From: Hyphomicrobiales bacterium | GTDB taxonomy: Bacteria; Pseudomonadota; Alphaproteobacteria; Rhizobiales; Xanthobacteraceae | Length of the DNA: 11,009 nt | Reading direction: 5' to 3' | Assembly (NCBI GenBank): GCA_003133345.1 | Contig: PKXB01000137.1 | Location: forward strand, 30,657-41,665 | Shown: piece after piece, positions 1 to 5,928 of the stretch | Numbering within the stretch: the stretch's first letter is position 1 | How the letters are laid out: each line of letters opens with the position of its first letter | The notes under the pieces: generated by a model | What the model saw: the letters and a program-made list of their open reading frames with translations, nothing else | Database searches by the model: none | What the model was told of the DNA's origin: nothing | Made by a program: the position numbers and the translations under genes

Positions 1-354
1 GTGGCCATTGGTGTGGCCCGGCGTCTCGATCACGCTGCCCGACAATTTCCCGATCGCCACCTTGTCGCCCTCGCGCACGGTCAGGTCCACCGCCGGTATC
101 GTTTCCGCTTCCGCCGCCGGCGCCACCACGCGGCATTTGTATTTCTCCTTCAGCGCCAGGATGCCGCCGGTGTGGTCGGCGTGATGGTGGGTGACCAGAA
201 TGTCGGTGAGCTTCCAGCCGGTGGCCTTGAGCGCGGCCTCGATCGGCGCCGCCTCGGGCGCGTCGATGGAGGCCGTGGCCCCGCTTTCCGGGTCATGCAG
301 CAGCACCCCGTAATTGTCCTTCAGGCAGAGAAACAGGCGGGTTTCCGCGGGCAT
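1..354 (-). CDS. gloB: Hydroxyacylglutathione hydrolase (glyoxalase II), 5' part, cut by window edge
   Basis: Glyoxalase II hydrolyses S-D-lactoylglutathione to D-lactate and glutathione, the second step of cytosolic methylglyoxal detoxification. The first 118 residues are present. Seen: the metallo-beta-lactamase signature THHHADHTGG at residues 55-64, giving metal ligands H56, H58, D60 and H61, and a further conserved histidine in TPGH (H114). The N-terminus is typical of the family, with DNYGVLLHDP (residues 13-22) and SIDAPEA. The frame is open to position 1, so the C-terminal half, with the remaining ligands and glutathione contacts, lies outside the window. The ATG is read from 354-352. 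This is chromosomal flank: it is GC-rich, unlike the element starting about 80 bp upstream of it. It is divergent from the methyltransferase at the other end of the window. Confidence 0.93.
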   Translation of the reverse strand, partial: MPAETRLFLCLKDNYGVLLHDPESGATASIDAPEAAPIEAALKATGWKLTDILVTHHHADHTGGILALKEKYKCRVVAPAAEAETIPAVDLTVREGDKVAIGKLSGSVIETPGHTNGH

Positions 355-435
355 GGCAGTCCTCGTCGGTCAGGGTGCGGCGTTAACCGTAGCATGCGGA
401 TGAATTGTCTCGCACCCCTCGCGTTCCATGCGGAG

Positions 436-449
436 CGCCATGGTCCGCC
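436..449. other. Putative attL core (left end of element)
   Basis: CGCCATGGTCCGCC recurs as CGCCATGATCCGCC at 10512-10525, in the same orientation, with one mismatch. The copies bracket the whole low-GC interval and lie next to gloB and the methyltransferase respectively. A further TAGTTTT follows 8 bp after this copy and 9 bp after the right one. The core is about 70 bp from the first CTACA arm-like motif. No tRNA is involved; the target would be the divergent intergenic region. The mismatch is unusual for a recombined core and keeps confidence moderate. Confidence 0.45.
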
Positions 450-518
450 TCACAAGCTAGTTTTGCCCTATATTCCACGTAACATTTTGTTCTGACTTGC
501 GTTCTCTCCACGCAGGTT

Positions 519-535
519 CTACACGGGTCACTACA
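519..535 (+). promoter_or_regulatory. Left pair of arm-type CTACA motifs
   Basis: CTACA occurs at 519-523 and 531-535, 12 bp apart, with an inverted TGTAG at 547-550 and flank. The right end has the same arrangement (10431 and 10443, also 12 bp apart, same orientation). By analogy with tyrosine integrase attachment sites, these may be arm-binding sites of the adjacent integrase; this is inference. They overlap the start of int, so binding could also repress it. Confidence 0.4.
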
Positions 536-555
536 TAATGCCACGTGTAGTGACC
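526..555 (+). promoter_or_regulatory. 10-bp inverted repeat spanning the integrase start codon
   Basis: GGTCACTACA (526-535) and TGTAGTGACC (546-555) are perfect reverse complements around a 10-nt loop that contains the ATG at 538-540. In RNA the start codon would sit in the loop of a strong hairpin; in DNA this is a palindromic operator. No convincing Shine-Dalgarno sequence lies at normal spacing upstream of 538. The function (translational masking, autorepression or integrase arm binding) is inferred. Confidence 0.6.
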
Positions 556-2229
556 AAGCTGACGCCAAAACAAACGGGTGGGTATAGCGCTCGCAAGCGC
601 ATCCCAGCGGACGTTCGCGAGGAGTATTCGCGCCAGTTCGACAAAAGCTCAGAGGAATGGTTCACCACCGCCAATGACGTATCGTTCGCGACCGCCAAGA
701 CCCTATTTCATGAGTGGAGCGCGGAGATTGGGAGCCGCTTTGCGAGCATCAGGGCGATGCGCAAGGGGGGCGGTCTAGCGCTTACACGCAAGCAGGCGCT
801 TGCCCTCGCGGGCAAATGGTACGGCTGGTTTGTAAAGCGCCACGAAGACGCGCCGGGTGATCCTGCACGCTGGTGGTCACGGTGGTCAGGTCTGCTGGAT
901 GATCTTGAGGAACTTGCGCCAACGGCTGTGAGGGCAAGCGCTGATACCATAGCGGTCTGGAATTGGCTCAATAGTGCTGAAGCGCGCCCGCGTGTTCGCC
1001 CCATAATCGCGGATGAAGCTCAGACGGCACAGTTCCTTGCCAGCGAAGGGCTTGTGCTGAGCAATGAAGCGCGGGACCTATTCCTGGACATGGTGGAGGA
1101 GGAATTTCTCGCGGCTGTGAAACTGCTGGAGCGTCGCGCGAAGCGTGACTACAGCCCTGACACGCGCATACAGACGTTTCCAAAGTTTGAACTAGATGTG
1201 CCTTTGAGCTCAGAGGGTCTAAGCCCTTGGCAGCTATTTGAAGCGTGGGTGGAGAAACGCAAGCCCGCACCAGCGACAGTCACCCGCTGGCGTGGTGTGT
1301 TCCTCGACTTGGACAAACACTTTGCAGGGCGCGCGGCAGGTTCGCTGAAAGACGATGAAGCGCACGCTTGGGCTACACAATTGGTAACACCTAAGCGCAC
1401 AGCAGCCACCGTAGCCGGGGTGTGGCTTAATGCAGCACACACCGTGTGGATATGGGCGGTAGAGCAACGGAAAGTGCGCACTAATGCGTTCGCCTCAGTG
1501 AAAATAACTATCCCCAAGAGTACACGCACACGAGATACGAAAACGTTCACACCCGCCGAGGCGCGCACGATCCTCAAAGCGTCGTTAGCTATTGGTGACC
1601 CAGGCAAGTCGCCTTCAGCAGCCGTGCGCCGCTGGGTGCCGTGGCTATGCTCTTACACAGGTGCGCGGGCAGGAGAGATAACACAACTACGCGGTAAGGA
1701 CGTTTTGCACCAGGATGGTGTGCCCGCCATTCGAGTAACGCCAGAAGCCGGTACCGTAAAAACTCGGGAGCCGCGCACCATTCCGCTGCACGAGCATTTG
1801 ATTGCACAGGGCTTCCTCAAGTTCGCAAAGTCGAAAGGCGAAGGGCCGCTGTTTTACAATGCTAAGGGCATCAAACAATCGGATGATCCGACGCACCCTT
1901 CACGCCCACGTGCTGTCACTGCCAGAGTTGATCTTGCAGCGTGGGTACGTAGCGTTGGGATTACTGACACTGCTGTAAGCCCAAATCACGCTTGGCGACA
2001 TACGTTCAAGCAGATTGCTGAGCGTTGCGGAATTTCGGAGAGAGTGTCGGACTACATCACAGGGCACGCACCGGCGACGGTAAGCCGTGGCTATGGCGCA
2101 CCAACGCTGCAAGATATGGCTGAAGTTCTAAAGAAGTTTCCACGTTACGAGCTGACACAAGAGGGGGATGAGGATGGCGAGGAAGGCAAAGCGAAACGGA
2201 AGAAGCAAAGCGGTAAGGCGCACTCGTAA
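538..2229 (+). CDS. Tyrosine-type site-specific integrase
   Basis: Catalyses integration and excision of the element by strand exchange between short att cores. The 563 residues carry the complete catalytic set: R377 in TGARAGE, K408 in TVKTRE, H484 and R487 in HAWRH, H510 in TGHA, and nucleophile Y519 in SRGYG. Residues about 226-330 fit a core-binding SAM-like domain. The long N-terminal region (1-220) is the kind found in large alphaproteobacterial integrases, starting with a basic PKQTGGYSARKRIP segment. The C-terminus ends in an acidic then basic tail (541-563). The frame is open back to a stop at 493-495, with no other usable start, so ATG 538 is chosen. The gene sits just inside the left att core and reads into the element. 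Its start codon lies in a hairpin loop, and its 3' end overlaps the next gene. Confidence 0.95.
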   Translation: MPRVVTKLTPKQTGGYSARKRIPADVREEYSRQFDKSSEEWFTTANDVSFATAKTLFHEWSAEIGSRFASIRAMRKGGGLALTRKQALALAGKWYGWFVKRHEDAPGDPARWWSRWSGLLDDLEELAPTAVRASADTIAVWNWLNSAEARPRVRPIIADEAQTAQFLASEGLVLSNEARDLFLDMVEEEFLAAVKLLERRAKRDYSPDTRIQTFPKFELDVPLSSEGLSPWQLFEAWVEKRKPAPATVTRWRGVFLDLDKHFAGRAAGSLKDDEAHAWATQLVTPKRTAATVAGVWLNAAHTVWIWAVEQRKVRTNAFASVKITIPKSTRTRDTKTFTPAEARTILKASLAIGDPGKSPSAAVRRWVPWLCSYTGARAGEITQLRGKDVLHQDGVPAIRVTPEAGTVKTREPRTIPLHEHLIAQGFLKFAKSKGEGPLFYNAKGIKQSDDPTHPSRPRAVTARVDLAAWVRSVGITDTAVSPNHAWRHTFKQIAERCGISERVSDYITGHAPATVSRGYGAPTLQDMAEVLKKFPRYELTQEGDEDGEEGKAKRKKQSGKAHS

Positions 2230-2548
2230 GTTCATCCGCTACACGTCCGATGAACAACCTACGCCAACCCTCTGGGATGCTCGTACTGCGCTCACGATGC
2301 TGGTGATCAACAGCCGCCGTATTGGTAAGCTTGGGGCGCGCTGCCCTGTGACTGACGTTGATGCGGGACGGGCCTTTGCCAACATGGGTCTAATTCAGCG
2401 TGCCGATGGCCAACAGCCTGAGCAACTAACGATGGCTGAAGAGGCGTTCCTGATAGCGGATGATTTGGCTGCGCTGGTTGATACGCTCGCACCGCTGCTG
2501 GGGCTGGATGCTAGCGTGATATTCGAGGCTTTCCACGATAGCGTTTGA
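2174..2548 (+). CDS. Unknown protein with basic N-terminus, overlapping the integrase gene
   Basis: A 124-aa product that I do not recognise. It overlaps the last 56 bp of int in another frame. ATG 2174 is preferred over ATG 2168 because the purine run at 2161-2167 gives a Shine-Dalgarno spacing of about 6 nt for 2174 and none for 2168. The arrangement suggests translational coupling to the integrase. The first 20 residues hold about 10 Lys/Arg, which suggests nucleic-acid binding; the rest is mildly acidic and likely helical (EEAFLIADDLAALVDTLAPL, residues 85-104). Candidate roles, by position and size only, are recombination directionality factor or regulator. In the overlap the integrase tail is also basic, because the DNA there is purine-rich in both frames. 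The gene is followed directly by the first structured non-coding block. Confidence 0.65.
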   Translation: MARKAKRNGRSKAVRRTRKFIRYTSDEQPTPTLWDARTALTMLVINSRRIGKLGARCPVTDVDAGRAFANMGLIQRADGQQPEQLTMAEEAFLIADDLAALVDTLAPLLGLDASVIFEAFHDSV

Positions 2549-2763
2549 CTGCGGCTAGGGTTGGGGTGGTCCCCAGGGGCCACAGAGCGACTACAGTTTG
2601 ACTCAGGGAAGGGTCTGGGTGCGTCCCCTGAACCACCCTGCAGTCCTGGGCCTAATGCGCTGCTTAAAGCCTCTCCGTGAGTCTCCCAGCGCGTTTCTGG
2701 AGGGCACCGACCAGTTTTAAGTTTATATGCGGCGGGGACAGGCGGCTCCATAAGAGACACCCA

Positions 2764-2809
2764 AGTTTAATGCGCTGAAAGCCCGTATATATCTTTAGCG
2801 CTTTAAGCT
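2764..2809 (+). other. Long hairpin inside the first non-coding block
   Basis: 2764-2770 pairs with 2803-2809 (one T-G wobble), then a T-T mismatch, GCGCT 2772-2776 with AGCGC 2797-2801, a single bulged G2777, and AAAG 2778-2781 with CTTT 2793-2796. That makes about 16 pairs closing an 11-nt loop rich in TA. No T-run follows on either strand, so it is not an obvious intrinsic terminator. Confidence 0.65.
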
Positions 2810-2919
2810 CATTCCCCACGTGGAGAGGCTGGAGGCACCGTAAGGAACCTCAGGGGAGCCCCAGATGGATTAGCTGGCGTAAAGTTCCACCAACCCGGCC
2901 ATCACCATTCATCGGGTAA

Positions 2920-2995
2920 CTTACGTCAACTCAGGCCCGCTTCCGAATTGCAGTGAGTATCGAGACACAACGGAAGCAGCCTGAGCGAGCGTAAG
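2920..2995 (+). repeat. 76-bp hairpin repeat, copy A
   Basis: Matches 3065-3140 at 74 of 76 positions. Each copy is a nested inverted repeat: CTTACG/CGTAAG outermost, then CTCAGG/CCTGAG, then GCTTCCG/CGGAAGC, closing a 25-nt loop (2946-2970). The two differences (A2952/T3097 and A2965/G3110) both lie in the loop, so the stem is unchanged between copies. Both copies are followed within a few bases by CTTAAG and TCCAC. Confidence 0.9.
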
Positions 2996-3064
2996 CCGTG
3001 CTTAAGCGTCCACCAATCAGTGTACACATTGTGGATTTACACTTGGTGATGAGACCTAAGGCCG

Positions 3065-3140
3065 CTTACGTCAACTCAGGCCCGCTTCCGAATTGCTGTG
3101 AGTATCGAGGCACAACGGAAGCAGCCTGAGCGAGCGTAAG
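3065..3140 (+). repeat. 76-bp hairpin repeat, copy B
   Basis: Second copy, 145 bp downstream of copy A, with all 38 stem bases identical. Its loop, like that of copy A, contains GAGTATCG (3100-3107; copy A 2955-2962). That sequence is perfectly complementary to CGATACTC at 3215-3222, a possible long-range pairing if this is RNA. Confidence 0.9.
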
Positions 3141-3307
3141 ATAGTCTTAAGTCCACACTGAGTGGGGGATCATCGTTGATGGTGTTCAGGGTGTATGGCT
3201 CAAGCCAGCCCAAGCGATACTCCCGACAGCTTAAGATGAGGGGAGCCAGACTTGGGTGAGCTTAGGTCAAACTTAAGTCACCACCACACTGCGTGTTAAT
3301 GGCGACA

Positions 3308-5281
3308 TCAAGCCGCAACGCTTAAGCCCACCACCGTCCGCTTGAAGCAACTCCCACCGCGTCCCTTCTGTGAAACATAAGTCCACCCCAGACCAGCGAT
3401 GGCCTGCTGAAGCTGACTGTTGTTCTTCAGGTTCTTCCACACGCCGCGCCATTCGACCTTCATCAGTTGGCTGATGACGCCTGTGCCTAGCGGGTTGGGA
3501 AGCGCTGCCATGCTCAAGATTTTCAAGAGAGCATCAGCGTGCGTCTGCCTGTCATCGTGTTTCTGCTGCCCGCTTGTGACCACTTGCGCACCAGGAAAGA
3601 TGCACCCCTTGTTGGCGAGCAGCCGCTTTAGACTTCCAGACATAACAAGCTTTTGTTTTCCACAGTGACCGTGAGCATCAAAACACCGACCACGACCACG
3701 CAGCGCCATCTGCTTTGTCCACCTGAGCAGGTGTCCCTCGCTTAAGGCGTCCACTGCGTGCGCCTTGGTGTTGATGGTGTTCATCTTGGCGAGTGCGCCT
3801 TCGGACGACTTATGCTGTTGCAAGCCTTGGGCAGTGGCGATGATGGTGCGTCGTGGCAGGTGGTACTCATCGAATAGGAACACCACGTCAGCATCTCTCC
3901 ATGAGTTGACGCCAACACCTGTTCCCCAATGCGTTGAACACAAAAGCCGTCCGTCCAGTTTCCACCCGTAGTCTTGTGTGTACGTTTCCTTATGGGAGAA
4001 CCTTTGGTCCCCTTTGGGCCAAGCTGGCACGTCCTCATTCTTAAACAGCGCAAGCTTGCAAACCACCAGTCCACGTTCCCCGGGCTTCATGTTCTGTTTA
4101 ATTGTCTCCAGCATCCAGTCAACATAGGCGCGACGGTTCTTTGCACTCGTGAGGTAACTTGAGAGCCGCGATTTGGTGTGGGGCGGAACGTGGACGATGC
4201 TTAGGTTATCGTACCGGGCTTGAGGCACCGCAGCGTGTGTGCGCCACGAGCAAAGCTGGGACACACCGTCAATGTCTGCGGTGGCATCCAGCAGCATCAT
4301 GCCGGGGTCCAATAGCAGGTTGGTTTCGTACCCAACGAAGCGACAGCTACTGCCAACAGCCCTGTTGACGAACGCATAGCCGTTCACGAGCGCTTTAGCG
4401 AAACCAAAGACAGCCCCAACGCTTTCGCTGGCTTTGTTGTGTCTCACGTAATCATGGGCCGCAGGGGTGGTGAACCACCGCAAGCTTTGGTCAAACACCC
4501 ACGGCGCAGTTGTGGTCGGCTTATCCAAGCTTGCCTTGGTGAAGCTCTTATCGTGCATGAAATCGACCAGCGCGCCTATGTGCGGGCCAATGTGATCGGC
4601 GTGGTCTGTATCCTTCTCGATAAGCTCACGCACGGCTTGGGCTGCTGACAACTCCACATCGAATACCGTCACCTCTTCGGGGCGTTCGTCCACTACGGTG
4701 AGCGCACGTTGGAACGTGTGACCATCGCGTGTCACGTTGCGCGCAATGCTTCCGCGTTTGCCCATGAAAAAGTTGTGAGTGACGATGGCCACCGGGTAGC
4801 GGCTCAGGTCGCCCACAGCGAAGCGTGCAGCAGGCTTGAGGACCTTGGTTGGTTGCTTGCATTTCACGTCATGGTCTGTGGTCCATACTGCAACCTTTCC
4901 CGGCATTTGCTTCTCAAGGTCGCGGTACATTTGGTCAGCCTTATCCATCTGATCGACAAGGAAGAGACAGCCGTAGGGCGCGGCTGGGCTAGCTTCAGCA
5001 AGTTTCGTGACGGCCACCATCAGCGCCATGCTGAAGGAGGTTTTGCCACCGCCAACAGGCGCTGACACTACGTGAAGGCGGGTCGGGGCCTCGGTGCCCA
5101 CTTCAGCATTACAGAAGTCACCAAGGGCGCTGTAGCCCGCCTCAAACACGCTGTTGCCGATCTGTGCGTAGAAGGCGGTGGTTAGGTCGACAGCTGATCC
5201 GCGTAGCTCGTTGATCCGGCGCACGGCGGTGTCGAATGCTTCACGCAGCGTGTCGCGGCTGGGGAGCGTAGGCATTTGCAT
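3308..5281 (-). CDS. SF2-like DEAD/DEAH helicase/ATPase, probable replication protein of the element
   Basis: A 657-aa protein with helicase-like motifs in order: Walker A SAPVGGGKTS (73-82, K80), VTHNF (168-172), Walker B-like VVDERPEE (196-203, D198/E199), LLDATADI (330-337) like motif III, VVCKLALF (406-413), a motif V-like stretch from G453 to P476, and QMALRGRGR (524-532) like the arginine-finger motif VI. From about residue 580 a short C-terminal region (LGWTYVSQKGRGG, 631-643) looks like a winged helix. Such proteins unwind nucleic acid with ATP; in a small element without a polymerase, replication initiation or unwinding is the likely role (inference). ATG 5281 has GGAG 5 nt upstream. 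It is the last gene of a minus-strand set, and its 3' end abuts the structured block. Walker B reads DERP rather than DEAD/DEAH. Confidence 0.75.
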   Translation of the reverse strand: MQMPTLPSRDTLREAFDTAVRRINELRGSAVDLTTAFYAQIGNSVFEAGYSALGDFCNAEVGTEAPTRLHVVSAPVGGGKTSFSMALMVAVTKLAEASPAAPYGCLFLVDQMDKADQMYRDLEKQMPGKVAVWTTDHDVKCKQPTKVLKPAARFAVGDLSRYPVAIVTHNFFMGKRGSIARNVTRDGHTFQRALTVVDERPEEVTVFDVELSAAQAVRELIEKDTDHADHIGPHIGALVDFMHDKSFTKASLDKPTTTAPWVFDQSLRWFTTPAAHDYVRHNKASESVGAVFGFAKALVNGYAFVNRAVGSSCRFVGYETNLLLDPGMMLLDATADIDGVSQLCSWRTHAAVPQARYDNLSIVHVPPHTKSRLSSYLTSAKNRRAYVDWMLETIKQNMKPGERGLVVCKLALFKNEDVPAWPKGDQRFSHKETYTQDYGWKLDGRLLCSTHWGTGVGVNSWRDADVVFLFDEYHLPRRTIIATAQGLQQHKSSEGALAKMNTINTKAHAVDALSEGHLLRWTKQMALRGRGRCFDAHGHCGKQKLVMSGSLKRLLANKGCIFPGAQVVTSGQQKHDDRQTHADALLKILSMAALPNPLGTGVISQLMKVEWRGVWKNLKNNSQLQQAIAGLGWTYVSQKGRGGSCFKRTVVGLSVAA

Positions 5282-5378
5282 AAGTTCTCCACGCGCTCCG
5301 CTGAGGCGGGCACGCTCTTGAGTTTCAAGTTGTGAGGAATGACCTGTGAGGGCCGTTAGCGATTAGAGCAGCGCATTC

Positions 5379-5399
5379 TGAAAAAAACACTAGAGCGTT
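5379..5399 (-). terminator. Weak candidate intrinsic terminator after the 132-aa gene
   Basis: On the minus strand, directly at the stop codon, AACGC pairs with GTGTT around TCTA (one G-U pair), and the sequence runs into seven T (complement of A at 5381-5387). The stem is short and A/U-rich, so termination may be partial, and the helicase gene could still be reached by read-through. Confidence 0.35.
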
Positions 5400-5796
5400 A
5401 CTGTTTGTCCCGTGGTGTGCCGTCCGTCCGTCCACCCGTAGCGGGGCACGTGCAGAGTGAGCCTTCGATCAAAGACGAATTAAGATGATTGCCTCTGCAT
5501 TGTCCTGGTGGAGCAAAGACAGGGCAGGGCCTTCGATACAGCTTCAAGTCCGCCTTATTGACCAACAGAGGGTTAGCAGTGGGTTGGGGCGTATCCGTGT
5601 GTTGCTTGGGGAACCAAATTAGAAGCTTCAGGTAAAACTCGTAGGTTCTACCCCATATTGTTTTGCGCTCACGGATTTCGTCGGGCCATGTGCCGCCCGA
5701 AAGTTCTCGCGCCATCGCGTCCACCAGATTGACAACCTCTTGACTGTGTCCCGGGTGGTTGCGTTCGGTGGGGAACAGCCATGTCTTCTTTTGCAT
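5398..5796 (-). CDS. Unknown small protein (132 aa)
   Basis: I recognise no family. It lies between the 842-aa gene and the helicase gene on the same strand. ATG 5796 is chosen rather than the GTG at 5928, because 5829-5919 is occupied by strong hairpins and because GAGAAC stands 7 nt before ATG 5796, as it also does near the starts of the two neighbouring genes. The N-terminal half (1-66) looks like a folded domain with a possible helix (VVNLVDAMARELSGG, 21-35) and an aromatic segment (YEFYLKLLIWF, 52-62). The second half is Pro-rich with four Cys (91, 100, 115, 117). The Cys pattern could bind metal but is not a clear finger. Coding status is moderately certain. Confidence 0.5.
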   Translation of the reverse strand: MQKKTWLFPTERNHPGHSQEVVNLVDAMARELSGGTWPDEIRERKTIWGRTYEFYLKLLIWFPKQHTDTPQPTANPLLVNKADLKLYRRPCPVFAPPGQCRGNHLNSSLIEGSLCTCPATGGRTDGTPRDKQ

Positions 5797-5828
5797 CCTG
5801 TGTGTTCTCTGTGTTTGTGAATGTAGGT

Positions 5829-5919
5829 CTGCTCTCGCCCCGCTCGTGGTTGCGAGCAAAGGCCCGCGTGAGCAGAAGCGAGAGCAGTAGCAGTAAGCAG
5901 CGGAGTGCCTATTCTCCGC
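5829..5919 (-). promoter_or_regulatory. Structured intergenic spacer between the 842-aa and 132-aa genes
   Basis: CTGCTCTCGC (5829-5838) and GCGAGAGCAG (5878-5887) form a perfect 10-bp inverted repeat enclosing GCTCG (5842-5846)/CGAGC (5853-5857). Next to it GCGGAG (5900-5905) pairs with CTCCGC (5914-5919). Neither hairpin has a T-run, so a processing site, mRNA-stabilising element or regulator-binding site is as likely as termination. The structure argues against coding upstream of ATG 5796. Confidence 0.5.
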
Positions 5920-5928
5920 TACGTCCAC

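Larger units (their letters stand above)
2549..3307 (+). ncRNA. Gene-free block with dense nested inverted repeats (candidate large structured RNA or origin)
   Basis: No credible coding sequence lies here. Successive inverted repeats tile nearly the whole block: 2564-2570/2632-2638 enclosing 2575-2579/2625-2629 and 2601-2606/2615-2620; 2657-2662/2687-2692; 2764-2781/2793-2809; 2893-2897/2913-2917; repeat unit A 2920-2995; 3011-3016/3043-3048 with 3020-3023/3039-3042; repeat unit B 3065-3140; 3189-3196/3217-3224; and 3255-3264/3274-3282. Wobble pairs in three helices (T2603-G2617, T2766-G2807, T2656-G2693) work only as plus-strand RNA, although I searched mainly on that strand. CTTAAG occurs five times from 3001 to 3326. 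Family unknown; a replication origin is the main alternative. Confidence 0.5.

Noticed and set aside
1..495. Plus-strand open frame over gloB
   Set aside because: Antisense shadow: the minus strand encodes the glyoxalase II motif in the same DNA.
2395..2760. 121-aa minus-strand open frame
   Set aside because: Overlaps the 124-aa gene and the first hairpin set, has low-complexity Ser/Pro composition and no credible ribosome site.
2764..2809. Intrinsic terminator for the int operon
   Set aside because: The stem is strong, but no T-run follows on either strand.
2549..3307. Retron, DGR or group II intron
   Set aside because: No reverse transcriptase is encoded anywhere in the window, and I see no intron-type catalytic domain or template/variable repeat pair.
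5797..5928. GTG start at 5928 extending the 132-aa protein by 44 residues
   Set aside because: The extension is Cys/Ser/Arg-rich, lies over strong hairpins, and begins directly at the preceding stop codon; ATG 5796 is better supported.
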